A stretch of DNA of 64,000 nucleotides from Membranipora membranacea. Taxonomy: Eukaryota > Bryozoa > Gymnolaemata > Cheilostomatida > Membraniporidae. How positions within the stretch are numbered: position 1 is the stretch's first letter; the number at the start of each line of letters is the position of its first letter. Positions 1 to 11,829 of this stretch are shown in pieces. The notes under the pieces are model-generated. The model did not search any database, was not told where the DNA came from, and saw only the letters and a list, made by a program, of their open reading frames with translations. The stretch is from NCBI GenBank assembly GCA_914767715.1, contig OU612070.1, forward strand, positions 141,501 through 205,500. Reading direction: 5' to 3'. A program made the position numbers and the translations under genes.

Positions 1-443
1 GCTTTTTGTTAATGAAGTTACTGCCCTCGTGTTTCATGTGTTTTAATTGATTGGATGCTATTCAGTTATCGATGCATAACTTTTGAGCTAAGTAGCATAA
101 TCAAACCTTGTTTATGTTTTAGCTGTGACAGATGTGTACAATTCAGACAAGTTGAAGGGGACTAGGAAGAACCTTATAGGTAATGGAACACCTTTTCTCC
201 AACAATGGGCACCCAAAGCATGAAAAAAAACATTGTCTTATGATATCTACAAAAAAAAATAATGACTAGATATCTGAGTATCTTGTTTGTCGCAAAGTAT
301 TGAGAAAATGTTTAGGCCAGAATAAAAGCAGTGTTATAAATGAGCAGTTTTGACGTCTTGCATAACATAGTTTATAGTCAGCAGCCACTGCTGCGGGGCG
401 TGTATCCAGCTTCCTCAAAGACAGTGCACAGTGTGTCAAATAT

Positions 444-1383
444 GGTGACCAGAACAGCTTTGAACACATTAAATATGCAGACGATGTAACATTCTACACC
501 TCAGTTACTTCCAACTTGGAGGCGTCTGCTATTGCTCCTGCTATAATATAGCAGGAGATAATAATATTATTATCTACCCAAAAATGGGCTGATGAAAATA
601 ATATGCTGCTAAACGCTGAGAAGTCAGAGTTGATGAACACTTGCCTAAATTGTAAGCACAACTATAGTGATGATGTTGTTGTTGATGATGCATTGATGCA
701 ACCTAATGCTTTCACCAAATTCCTGGGAATTTTTATTGATGATAAACTCTCTTTTAATAAGCATATCGATACATTAGTAACAAAATGTAACACACGATTG
801 TTTTTAATGCGTAAATTGAAATCCATAGGTCTTGACAGCAATGGCTTGAGAACTTTTTATCTTAGCATCATCCGTCCCATTATCTGTTATTCCTCACCTG
901 CATGGTTTTCCCTCATTGGTAACACAAACTGTGAAAGATTAGAGCGTCTCCAGCGCTCAGCCTCAAAGATTATACTGCCTGAACATGACTATGAAGATCG
1001 GCTAGGAATGTTACACATTCCCTATCTTTGCAATTTTCTCTTTGATAGCTCATACAGTCACTTCACAAAGATTTTAAACGATGAATCCCATCCACTTTAT
1101 AGTCGCTTAAGTTTTAACAGTTACAGAAGTTCCTCTCGAGCCAAACAAGTATTCCGTCCAAAACGATGCAGAACCACAAAGAGGTCTAACAGCTTTTTTA
1201 ACTATTTTATGACCTATCATGATAATGGTCTTGTGTATCGTACTTAACCGTACCTATCTGCAGTATATCCTTTTTATTATTGCGGCTACCAGGTTTTTAA
1301 CCCACGCTTACGTACATTCGATATCATCTCGTATACATGTATATTGAGTATGGCAGAAGCCAGAATGTAATACAATACAATTA
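444..1383 (+). mobile_element. 5'-truncated LINE, reverse transcriptase C-terminal half (degenerate)
   Basis: Frame 3 begins with QNSFEHIKYADDVTFYTSV, containing the YADD catalytic motif of non-LTR reverse transcriptases, then meets an in-frame TAG near 550. It continues as ADENNMLLNAEKSEL, the thumb-side motif, and TKFLGIFIDDKLSFNKHID, the usual continuation in Jockey/CR1-like elements, to a stop at 1245-1247. The tail near 1360-1383 is TAATACAATACAATTACA-like, typical of a LINE 3' end. The 5' half, with palm motifs before YADD and endonuclease, is missing. Similar in style to the element at 11830-13680. Confidence 0.8.
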
Positions 1384-1696
1384 CAAATGTAACATGATCG
1401 ATTCTCACTATAGAAGATAACCTAGATAACCTCTTACTTCCTTTTCCTGGTCCTGGTCATGCTCAAAGGGTCAACTCAGGACTGCGAAAATATTCTGTCT
1501 GAAATTGTGGCATTTTGCATTTATTTCAAGCTGTTTGTTTGCCTTGATACAACACAAAGTTTGATTGAAAGTGGGTTTTCTGAAGTATTAATTTATCACG
1601 ATGTAAGCTTCGATCTCTAGCAGATCATGCAGGTGCCACGCTCGGCAGCAGGGTCTGCATTTTATAAGCGCAAGCTTACCCTTTTTAATCTTTGTT

Positions 1697-1945
1697 TTTA
1701 CTACTACAATCACAGTAATGAATATGAACTGTTAATTGTGTTCTGCCAAAAGTTTTAGGTGGTTGTATCCATACCATACAGGGTAGCCTTATTTGGTATG
1801 GAAGATCCCAAGGAACACAAGCTGGTACTGCTTAACTATAGAGGATGTCACAGTAACACCAGACAGGGTACACTGAAATATACCACGCTAGAGCAAAATC
1901 CTCCTGCCTGCTTCAGAGAGGTGAGACAACCTCTTCATAACTATA
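1697..1945 (+). pseudogene. Decayed genomic copy of BIRC6 exon 72 with flanking intron
   Basis: The plus strand here matches the minus-strand BIRC6 sequence around exon 72. Shared blocks include the acceptor GTTTTAGGTG, the words GGAACAC.AGCTGGTACTGCT and TCCTCCTGCCTGCTTCAGAG, and the donor GTGAGACA followed by intronic AACTATAC.CTCACACA. Upstream, intron 71 is also matched (ACTACTACAATCACAGTAAT against ACTGCTACAATCATAGTAAT). Intron retention on both sides shows a DNA-level duplication, not a retrocopy. A stretch of roughly 25 bp in the exon is replaced or deleted (where BIRC6 encodes EPYFNEPGY). No other BIRC6 exon was seen nearby. Confidence 0.8.
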
Positions 1946-2264
1946 CACTCACACAGCGTCAGTAAAAATACTCAAAAATTACTGAGATCACTGTTCTACA
2001 TCAATTCAAATATGATAGTATGCAGACAGACCACAATTTATATTTACAGGTACTTATTTTTATCATAAAATGAGCTGATTTTCATGGCAAAATTTATGGT
2101 TATTAAAAAGGAGTAGAATTGTGGGTTGATGAAAACTGGAAAATCGCGATTAAAATGATTAAAATCCGATGTCTTATCACTCGCCCATCCCTAGGCATGA
2201 GCGGCGAAATATTATTGCCTTATTGGCGAGGCCGCAATATCTGCGCCAATTTGCTCTCTGTTTG

Positions 2265-2390
2265 CAGGCAGGTCGGAGCACACCTGGGGGACCAACCGAT
2301 CCCCAGTAGAAGATGGACTGCAGTGGGATTCGAACCCACGACCTTCAACACTTGCGCTCTAACCAACTGAGCCACCTCCTACTCCTATGC
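2265..2390 (-). mobile_element. tRNA-derived SINE, family A
   Basis: On the minus strand, GGTGGCTCAGTTGGTTAGAG (A box) is followed 35-40 bases later by GGTTCGAATCCCACTGCAG (B box). The anticodon stem is not complementary. The sequence after the tRNA head aligns well with that of the copy at 28868-29015 (GTCCATCTTC..., CTGGGGATCGG..., CAGGTGTG...), so both belong to one SINE family. Confidence 0.75.
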
Positions 2391-3643
2391 AGAGTAAACG
2401 TATGAAAAACTCAAAAAAAGAACATTTACTGCATTACTGCCACCAATTTCCGCTTATGATCAGATGGACGAGATGTCCGTACCAGCTCCCATCTGAGACC
2501 CTACAAGAGAACCCATAAATCATTCTGCCTTCTTTTGTAGCTGCCGGTTTCGTAGGCAGCACAGAGGAGGAAATGAGAGATAACGGTGGAAGAAATCGTC
2601 GCGCCATAAAAGAACTCCAAACAGATATATTAACTACCTAGAAAGTATAAAGGATTATTATGACTTCTGATACACATACTATCATCAAGAAACTCAACCT
2701 AATACATGTCAAAAGTGCCCGATGCACTGCAGCCCAACAGAGTTGAAAGGAGAGTGAACTCCTGCGGTTTCATGCCAAGGAAAATCCTACCCCCACTGAC
2801 AACGCGAATATCAGTGGTGCTTGTTCTCTATTTTCCCATAAATAGATTATGGTTTTTTTGAGGCAAGGATGGCACGGTAGCTGCTGGCCGCAATTGACTC
2901 TATATTGACGCAATATCTCTACACTACAGAGAGATTCAATTGTCCTCAGCGCTCAGATACAGCAGAGGGCCTTATCTAATCTTGGAGTGTCAGTTTCATG
3001 TGAACTAAAATCCTGCAAACTGAATTTCAAAGTCAATATGGACGATTTCAGGGGTTGACATATAAGTTAGTAAAGAGGCTATTCTCAATTATATCAAGAA
3101 GGCCATCATACTATATAAGGCCAGACAAAGCACAACCTCACTCCTCAATTAATTTGTAAAGAAAGTTCAAAAATCAAAATTCCCTAATATTTCAGTATAA
3201 ATTCTGATCGATGAATATTTTCATCATGACTGTATGTATATTTTTTTTAAATATCCAACTTATATGAATGATGCTCATTCTTAGTCATATAATTGATGTT
3301 GGGTTAACATGCAAATATTTATGAGTCTTTGATAAGTGTTCTTAAGCGAATAGCGATAGAAGCAGCATGACTATGGATAGGAATACATATATGACACAAA
3401 ACTTATGAAACAATAACAGTGTATTGGTAAACACATTGTGTCTCAATTTCAGAAGTCAATAAATTCAATAACTGTACTGAGCCAAACTCCTATATGACCC
3501 TGAGAAGACTATATGACCACCAAAAGCCCCCGGCTAACTAGCTGAAATGATGTGCCTGTTTGCTTTTTTTTCCTCTTCTTTTCATAAACGATTTTCAAAA
3601 ATTCGATTCTTGATTATTGTACTTAATGTTTTGTGTTATTCAG
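2391..3643. other. Intergenic, nothing recognised
   Basis: AT-rich sequence without coding signal, repeats or conserved motifs that I could identify. Confidence 0.5.
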
Positions 3644-3760
3644 AGTGGAGCAGACACAGATAAGCACCTGATGACAGTAGGATACACCACTACCCAGGCT
3701 TACAGAGCTTGTATACTCATGTACAAAGATGGAAGGCTCGTGAAATGTGTTGCTCCTTCG
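3644..3760 (+). CDS. Possible exon of an unidentified plus-strand gene (Ig-like?)
   Basis: A good acceptor (TTGTGTTATTCAG) precedes a 39-codon open block with balanced codon use, ended by GTTTGT. It reads SGADTDKHLMTVGYTTTQAY, then ACILMYKDGRLVKC. YKDGR resembles the C-strand motif of I-set immunoglobulin domains, but the usual tryptophan is missing and the cysteine spacing is wrong. It may pair with 6851-6921. Could also be an old gene fragment or chance. Confidence 0.3.
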
Positions 3761-4110
3761 GTTTGTATCATAACATCATCTATTTAGATTTCAATCAAAC
3801 TTAGCATCAGCAGAACCTAGCGAAGCAACAAAATTCTTTCCAACACGAGGAAAAATCAAGTGCAATTGAAACCGGCACCTTTTTTGGTATTTCTTGTTGA
3901 CAAATTACCAACAGCCTCAAATAGAACAGAGTTCTAGAAATTATGATCAGAAAATCAGTTTGAGCTTAGAGTTGGCACTGGATCAAAAGCACAAAAAATA
4001 TCTAAATAACACACAAAAAGTGACCAACACTACCACACCTTTAGGCCGTTGGGTTATTGATTGTTGATAGCTGTTTTGGGGAGAGTAGGCTGTTATAAAT
4101 GACATGCTGG

Positions 4111-5020
4111 TAACTTAGCAAAGTAAGATACAGCTCAGTATCCTTACTACTTAGCTAAATTAAGTCAGTTTCATTATCTGGAACGGTTTCGTCTGGTAGA
4201 CTTCCGTCTTTCAGCCAGCATACATTGAGCCAATAAGAGATCTCCACTTGTTCCTGTCCTTTGTAACCTCAGTCAGTACCTTCCTGTCAACATTAATTTT
4301 GCATAGATCATTTTTTATGTTTTTGCCCCATGTACTCGGACGTGCTCCTCTGGATATTTTTTTGAAGGGTCGTTCATACTCATCTAGGGCTTGGCGGATG
4401 GGGGTATCTTCTGGCAGTCTCATGACATGTCCCAGTAGTCGCAGACGTCTCTGAGCTATTGTTTCACTCCACGGCTTTGCTCCAGTTATCTCATACACCC
4501 TCGCAGAAGTCATCTTCTCAGGCCATCTCACGTTCAGCGCGTTTCTCATGGCTCTCCGATGGTAGCTATCTATTGAATCAGCCATTCCTTTGGTCAGCGT
4601 CCATGTTTCACTGTTATAGAGAAATTCGCTGGATATGTATGCATTGAAAGCTCTGGTTTTGATGTCTGTGTTTAGTCTTCTGTCAGTTGATATGTGGTGT
4701 ATTTTCTTCTGCGTGTTGTTGGCTAGAATCTTCCTTCTGATGACTTCACTCATACCAAGCATCGTCCCTAGATATTTGCACTTCCTCCATGCTTGTTTTC
4801 CATCTTTTCTGACATTGTATTCTTCTGTTTTTTCTTCATTTATTAAAAGGTTTCTTTGGAGCAAGCTGTGTTTGATCTCGGTTTTCACGTTGCTGATGCT
4901 GTGTTCACAGTTTGTCCCAACCAAGCATATATCATCTGCATACTGTAGTGGTATGATCGATCCTGTTCTTACTTGTTTGCTGTAGCAATGATCTCTCATG
5001 TGGGGTGCTAGTTTAAATGT
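4111..5020 (-). mobile_element. 5'-truncated LINE, reverse transcriptase C-terminal region
   Basis: An uninterrupted minus-strand frame (4211-4999, 262 codons) contains SIIPLQYADDICLVG, the YADD motif, then KCKYLGTMLG and the C-terminal signature SETWTLTK...RRAMRN and RRLRLLGHVMRLPEDT. This block is common to RTE/CR1-like LINEs that end in an RNA-binding-like tail. The frame has no stops, so this copy is younger than the others here, but the 5' part is absent beyond about 5020. After the stop, 4111-4155 forms an imperfect hairpin (AGCTAAGTAGTAAGGATAC against GTATCTTACTTTGCTAAG), a frequent feature of LINE 3' ends recognised by their own reverse transcriptase. Confidence 0.85.
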
Positions 5021-6850
5021 ATAATAAAATCACCAGCCAGAAATAAACTCAGCAGTTTAAGTTTTGGTGATTTCATTCATCTTCATCGATCTGAAACATT
5101 CAAACAACCTGATCGCATCAATTAAATGAAGCTTGTTCTTAGTCAGTGCCCCCTGCTACGTTTCATAATCAGAGTAACTGTGAATGGAGGGGAGGGATGA
5201 TTCAGTATGAATACCAGCTGGACCTGCATGATAGCAGTTAGTGACTGTTTGTCTCAAACTGATAATAATATATAGAGTGATAAATTACATGCTTCATCGC
5301 AAAATGATGACTAGTATTAGTACGAGACAGCTTTCCTCTTACCGCATTTTCTGGGCCATGGTGTTAACAAGCCGAAAGAAGGATAAGAATAATTTTTACC
5401 TGTATTTGAGTTTCACAGTCTCTCTCATGGCATTCTATCACATGGCCAGTGTGCCTTGCAGTCTACACAACAAACTCGAACGTGATTATACTCTATGTTT
5501 GTCTTTTTCAGTGCATCTCGCACTTGTATCCTCATTAATGGAATTATGATGGCGAAAAAATACATTATGCAGCAAGCTAGTGCTACCAAAAGACGCTCTC
5601 GGGTTTTTGGATCCAAAATTTATTGATGTTGTGTGCATACCTAACTGTTTGTGGTAGGCTATAGAAGTATGGCAATTCACCACCGTGTTGTGTAAGCTGG
5701 CTTGTTAGGAAAAAGAGAATTTGAATCAGTGGGAATTGGCTTCAGACTGATTTAGAATGCATGTGAACAGAATAAGTGTCTAGCACGATTGAACGATACC
5801 AACAATGTCAGTTTCATGCCAAAAGTTGACCTCATCTGAAAAAATGACCTCAAAAGGATGTTTATTTTGGGGATCCAGATATTGCATGAGCAAAGTTTTA
5901 CAAATTTGCATCTTACACCAAGCGCTTAATCAGGATTTCCCTTGTGTTTTAAAGAATATTTTTGATTTACACAACCAGTTCCCTCGTCACGCAAGCATGT
6001 AAAATAGTAAACAAAATAATCATTGCTATGAAGCTTGAATACATTAAAAAAGCGGATGCGCGTAGAACTTAAAAACCAAGGATTGCAAATTAAATAATAT
6101 TTCACACATTCATTCAAATGAGTTTGATAGTTTGTTTCTCTTGTCTTAACTTTGAAAATTACTGTAACGATTTTTGATACATTCAGACGGTCAGGTGAAT
6201 GCATGGGGTCCACTCTTATGTGCAAGCAGAACAATAAAATTTCCATCAGAGATATGTTGCCAATTGGGTTGCCTGGAAAACATGTTCGGACTGTGTGTGA
6301 CAAAATATTGATTACCATTGGTTTTTCTCACACTGAAGAAAGCCAATTTTCACTTTCCTTCAAGGTCACACATAATAAACATTGCCTTATAAGGAGCCAT
6401 AAACTGAATCATAAAAGGAACCAGTTATTTGCATTATGAAACATTGAATCTTTTTTCCAAGCATTGCATGAGGAAAAGAGAGTCCAATGTTTTAGGATTT
6501 AAATAATGGCCCCAACATTCAGATTGGTCATCGCCATTAAGAGATAATCATGACTGTTGAGTAACTGGATAATTAAGTTATAATATTTGTGGCAAAACTA
6601 ATTGCATAATATTGATGACATGATGATCTTGCTCTTCTTTCCCCCTACCACACGTAAGATAATTAATTGCTGCTTGTGTTTACTGGTCAATAGAACTCTC
6701 TATCAATGATACTTCCTTGAATTATTAAAGGGTATTTTGACCATAAATATATCACAAGCGGGGAATTTGTCTTGCATTTCCTTACTATATCAAATTTTTA
6801 CAAAATATTTTAGGAAATTTAACAATATTTGCCTTTTTCTCTTATTGTAG
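5021..6850. other. Intergenic or intronic, nothing recognised
   Basis: Short open stretches on both strands but no protein family resemblance or splice-bounded coding block. If 3644-3760 and 6851-6921 are exons of one gene, this is part of their intron. Confidence 0.45.
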
Positions 6851-6921
6851 AAAAGAGATAGGAGAAAGTACCAGCTTATTGGGATCGTCCGTGAGATGGG
6901 TGAAGACTCAGGAAAATACAA
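6851..6921 (+). CDS. Possible exon of the same unidentified plus-strand gene (Ig-like?)
   Basis: A strong acceptor (TTTTTCTCTTATTGTAG) and consensus donor (AA|GTAAGT) bound 71 bases reading KRDRRKYQLIGIVREMGEDSGKYK. EDSGKY is the F-strand motif of I-set immunoglobulin domains, where the next residue but one is normally Cys and would fall in the following exon. Phase is compatible with the block at 3644-3760 (phase 0 to phase 0, ending in phase 2). No convincing next exon was found. Confidence 0.35.
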
Positions 6922-9900
6922 GTAAGTAAGAATTGTGATGTCGCAACTCAATAAAATTGGATCGATTCTCATATCTAAGGGTCATCTGTCCAGTAGTTAC
7001 AAGTCTAAGTATGAGCGGAATGCGCTTCTCCTATATCCCTGTCATTATTCTCTGCTATCAATCTCAACCTGCTATTCTGTCCTGGCACTGGCACATCGGT
7101 AGCCTCAAATCTTTACTTGTTCTTGAGTACGTGCCCTCAACTATGTATCGTTAGAGTGTCAAAAGCTAACCAGCTAGTTTCACACACCATGTTTGACCTT
7201 CTCTTTCTTAACTCCGTGTTTATGTTGGCTGCTCTGATGAGTTTGAGAGAGAGAGAGGGAGAGGAAGCTATGCAGCCGAATTTGTCTAATCATCATGTTT
7301 TCTTTTCCCTCCACTCTCAAATTTTTGTTTGCTGTTTCATCGTTGTTTTGACTTTCAACACATTTAAGTTCTGCGCCTCACTTCCCCTGTTGTTATTGTT
7401 ACCTAATGTTACACCAGCTACACCAGTTGCTGTTAAACGCTCAGCAAAGTCTTCTTTGAGAGGCGCACACGTGAACCGATGATGTTGTGAAATATTTTCA
7501 AAACCCTAAACATCCGTCATCGCCATCTGTTTACCCTGAATGATAGGGTCCACTGGATCATTCAGTAAGCACCAGTAGCGTGTAATGCTCAATCGTCGCT
7601 CCCTTAATCCAGAGGAAACAGCTCTGTGTGAGGCTAGACGCGGCATATCATCTTCTCCCAGCTACGTGCTGACAGAGTTGTGATTGCTTAATACATTTTC
7701 ATAATTATCGCACCGCTATATACAGCAGTGCAAGTAGCAACGTGTCAATACCAGTTGCAATAGATTTTGTTATCAACTTTCAACACGAAAGTCAGGCAAA
7801 ACCTCTGGTCTAAGGCAATGTGGGCGGAGCCTTGATCATTTCAATGCTCTCTGAATTGCCTCTGTGTTGCCTTGACCATAGAACCAGGAAACAAAGCAAA
7901 AAAATGGGATCTGTTAATACCCATGAGAGGCAGTGAAATTTGTCTTTTTATCTGGGGTAATTTGCGGTTAGCAAGACAAAACATCTTATTCGTTGTTTTT
8001 GCCTATTGCCATATTAGGTTGAATGAAATTGGTGCTTGTCACAGTTTCATTCAATAATCCGATGATCTGATGTGGTTACTTCCGTAACAGGAACAGGAAC
8101 AGCGATGTGATCATTCTGGGCGTCACCAAATCCTAAACACACAAAATCCTCCCTCTCTCTATAACTGGCCACTTTTGATGTAACATTATGACACTTCAGC
8201 CAGCCAGCCAACCAGCATTATGCTCGGTAAAGATTCATAATCCAGCCTAAGAATTATGATTATATATATATATTTTTATTGATGAATGATTTTTTCCTGC
8301 TCATCATAGATGATGATGATTCGACATGCCAAACTAAACAATGAGACAATAACCGTGCCTGGGACTACACTGATTGTTGTGTTAAGTAGCACACTGCGGT
8401 CACTACTATTGTGTGAGCCATGAATAATGCGATATGAAGCAGGAGCATTGTCCCTCATCTATTGTCTTGTAAGACATGATTGAAACCTTAATCTTATCTC
8501 TCCCCCAAATAGAATACTGGGGGTGGTGATTCTACGTGCCTGCAGACTCCATCCCATCCCATGTGAAACGCGATTGATAAGTTCAGCTCCGATTAAAAAG
8601 ATGGGGTAACTCCAAGATTTACTACACATCAATCACAATGATAAATATTAATGTTTACCATAAACAATTACAAATACTAGCTGTATTGATGTCATCCAAC
8701 AAACATGCTCCTTGTGTTATGGCCCATTCTGTTCGTAAATATATGTTTAGGGTTTTGATCGTTGTAACAACAACATACCAGGTTTATTTTAGTGACAAAT
8801 GGCCAAACCTCAAATGTTATGATCTACAAAAGCTTCCAATGTGTTGAAACTTATAAACTTGCTTGTTTTCTGTGATTACATACACAGATTTATCCTTCAA
8901 TTTATTGCAGGGGCTTATTAGAAATTATTCTTAAAAAACACTGGTTACATCTAATAAAACCCAAACCATTGATGGCTGCACTCTGGGGCTGCACTCTCTG
9001 CTACGCATTCTTGGAGGGTGTTTGAGGTTAACCAGGGACTGACGCTTATAAATGGACAAATTAAGCAACAGAAAAGTTTTGGTGTGGGATTTGTCACTTA
9101 TAAACAGGATTTTGGTTTAATATGCCTAAAACTCATACTAATGTAATACTAATAAAAGTAAGGTGTGGTTACGTTGGAGTTATTTTTCATTTTTGCGTTC
9201 AGTGAGTTATTGCCTAATAAGCCATTAGGCTTTCTTATCATCATATTTACTGCCCATAAATTTCAATTTAATATTTGAAAAAATCCATGTTTTGAAGTAA
9301 AATAGCAAAGAAAACTGTCAATCTTTACAATAATGCGCATACTCCAATTTGACACTAATGGTTGAATCATAACTCACACCTTCCAAGAAATATGAATATG
9401 GAATTCAAAGGGGATAAGTGACAAATTGCGAGTTAAGAGGTGAGTCACCCCCATAGAGCAGATTTGCTTCCTGTGTTCAGTAAGTCAATTTTGAGAGGTG
9501 ATACAGTTTTTGCTATCGTAGCTAAGTTGAAGAGCAACATAACGCAGCTGTTATCAGTCGGTATACTAAAATAATTGGCAATCAATCAAGGCTGAGGCCT
9601 TCTATATCTTCAGAAAAATAACTCCATATCATACCATGTTTTGTCATTGAGATAACATTACTTTATTGAGGATATTATAATAAGTTTTTTTGTTTCTTAT
9701 GTCAAAGAAGATCAATTAAGATTGGTGCTAAAATCAGATGTGGCGTTACTGTCAGCCCTCATTGCTCATTAGATCACTTTCTGCCTCTCTTATATTTTTA
9801 TAGTATCAATCCATTTCTGTCGGAGAATCACAGCTGTATGAAAAACTAACTCTGGTCATTTCAAAGGATTGCACACTACTACACTAATCCCCCTTCCCTC

Positions 9901-11654
9901 AAAACTATGCAAACAAATACACATATATACGTCAACTGCCAGTGCCTTGACTGGAAGTGGAGTGTATACAAAATACTCTTTATGATGCTGAAGTTGCCAT
10001 CTCAACTAATTTACAACACAAACAGACAACCATAGTCATAATAAACATACCAGAAAATTGTATCAAACATCCACAACGACCGACCGACCGCTCTGAAGCA
10101 AATGGTCCCTTATTTCAAGTATGGTGAGAAATCAGAAATATCCGACAACTTAAAATGTCACCTTAGTGAGTGTTTGTTCTGTAAAATCTGGAGTCAGTCT
10201 GGATAGGTATGTGAGTTTTCCATTCAAGATTCACTTGATACTCAGCGACCTATCAAAAACGAAATGCATTCATTTATATGCTTTCAAAACCTGCTGTGTA
10301 TGGTTGAATGGTTTTGCGATTCAAAAACTAGAGGAGACCACCAGAGAGGGAATTTAGAACTCTAAATGACATAGCCAAATCTGAATGCCGAATCTTATGT
10401 CAGAACTGTATGTAAATTGCGTCTGCAAATGGCGGAACTTAGAGACCGACTTTTAACCTCCAGTCAGTTTTTCCAGAAGCTATGTGTACACCTTGTACTG
10501 AACAAATAACATTAACTCACTTGATGGCTAATATATGAGTAAAAGAGACAGAATACAACTTATGGTTGGGAGAAATGTGGAAAAAACAAGCTAGCCCGGT
10601 ATTTTTTTTTCATCACAATGATGTGTTTGCGGTTGGGGTTTTGGCTTATTTTGATGGGAAAACATAGAACAATTTTCCAATGGCTGCAAGTGAAAATACC
10701 TACAAGTGTTTCACATGGTGTGACATGGAAAATTTTCCGCAAAAATGGCTATAAGCGCTCTAAAACATAAATTGTCATGCTCAATTCCTATATTCTCAAT
10801 GATAAGTTATATGATACAGGCACTAGCCATGCACAACCAGATTGCATCCGTCATGGATTTCGCAATAATTAAGTAGGGCGTTTTGAGCACTGCATTGTCC
10901 ACTCTAGAGTATATAATAACTCTATGACTTAAACTCTCAACTATTTAGACAACATTGTGCAATTTCTAATTGTACGTCTGCTTCTCACATCTGAGGCAGG
11001 TCGAAAGGCCACTACGCCTAATGCAAAGGACAGCATATACTTTAACCATGATCACCAGACATCAAACATCAACAGTGCATTGCAGACAACCCCCGAAAAA
11101 CTAGCTCACACTAAAATAGCACATTTTCTATTGGCACAAAACCCTATGGGTGATACATCTCAATGCATAAACTGTTTCAGTTTAAGTCTTTGGTTGGTAT
11201 ATTTTTCATCATTAGGAAATTTGAAAATATCCATTGAAAAATGCTGAGGTGACAAGGCTCAATATGCGCATCATAGGCACTTTTCAAATGAACTTTATCA
11301 TAGTCAATTTCCATTTTTTCGTTTTGAGGTTGTGAAAAAAGCAGTTTCTAAAACTCTTTTCCGAAAGATCTGGATGCTTTACTTGTGGTATGGATTAAGA
11401 AAATACCTGGAGTTGAGATTTCCCAGGTAATCGTTTCACAACCAATTTCATAACTCATAGGTATCAAAACCAAAAAGTATGTGATCAATACATATTTTGG
11501 TAGTTGGGAGTAGCAGGTTGGAATTGTTGAAATGTTTTGGAATTTGTAGGAACTGTAGATGAATTGGAGAAGAGCATTAAAAATCCTAAAAATTTGAAAT
11601 TGTCTTCCAGTAAATGTTACAGCTAATGTAATGGTAAATTTCAAAATACCCAAG
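6922..11654. other. Intergenic, no gene recognised
   Basis: AT-rich, with small GA and TA simple-sequence tracts (about 7238-7266 and 8262-8275) and a CGAC run near 10079. Open stretches are short and show no recognisable protein similarity. Confidence 0.45.
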
Positions 11655-11746
11655 TGGAAGTGTTGTAGCCTGTGGGAGTGTTGTAGCCTGTGGGAGTGTT
11701 GTAGCCTTTGTAGCCTGTGTAGCCTGTGGGAGTGTTGTAGCCTGTG
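11655..11746 (+). repeat. 18-bp minisatellite
   Basis: About five imperfect copies of GTGGGAGTGTTGTAGCCT, some truncated to GTAGCCTGT. Intergenic, next to the 3' end of the degenerate LINE. Confidence 0.85.
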
Positions 11747-11829
11747 TAAATGGTATTTTCTAGTGGGCGCTAAGATAGCTTATAAACAAGAGATGGTTAA
11801 ATTTCGGAAGTGTTCCATTGTTTAGAATT

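Noticed and set aside
4248-4985. Plus-strand open frames overlapping the LINE at 4211-4999
   Set aside because: Shadows of the clearly conserved minus-strand reverse transcriptase frame.
7117-7482. Plus-strand 121-codon open stretch
   Set aside because: Contains a GA microsatellite and shows no family pattern or splice context.
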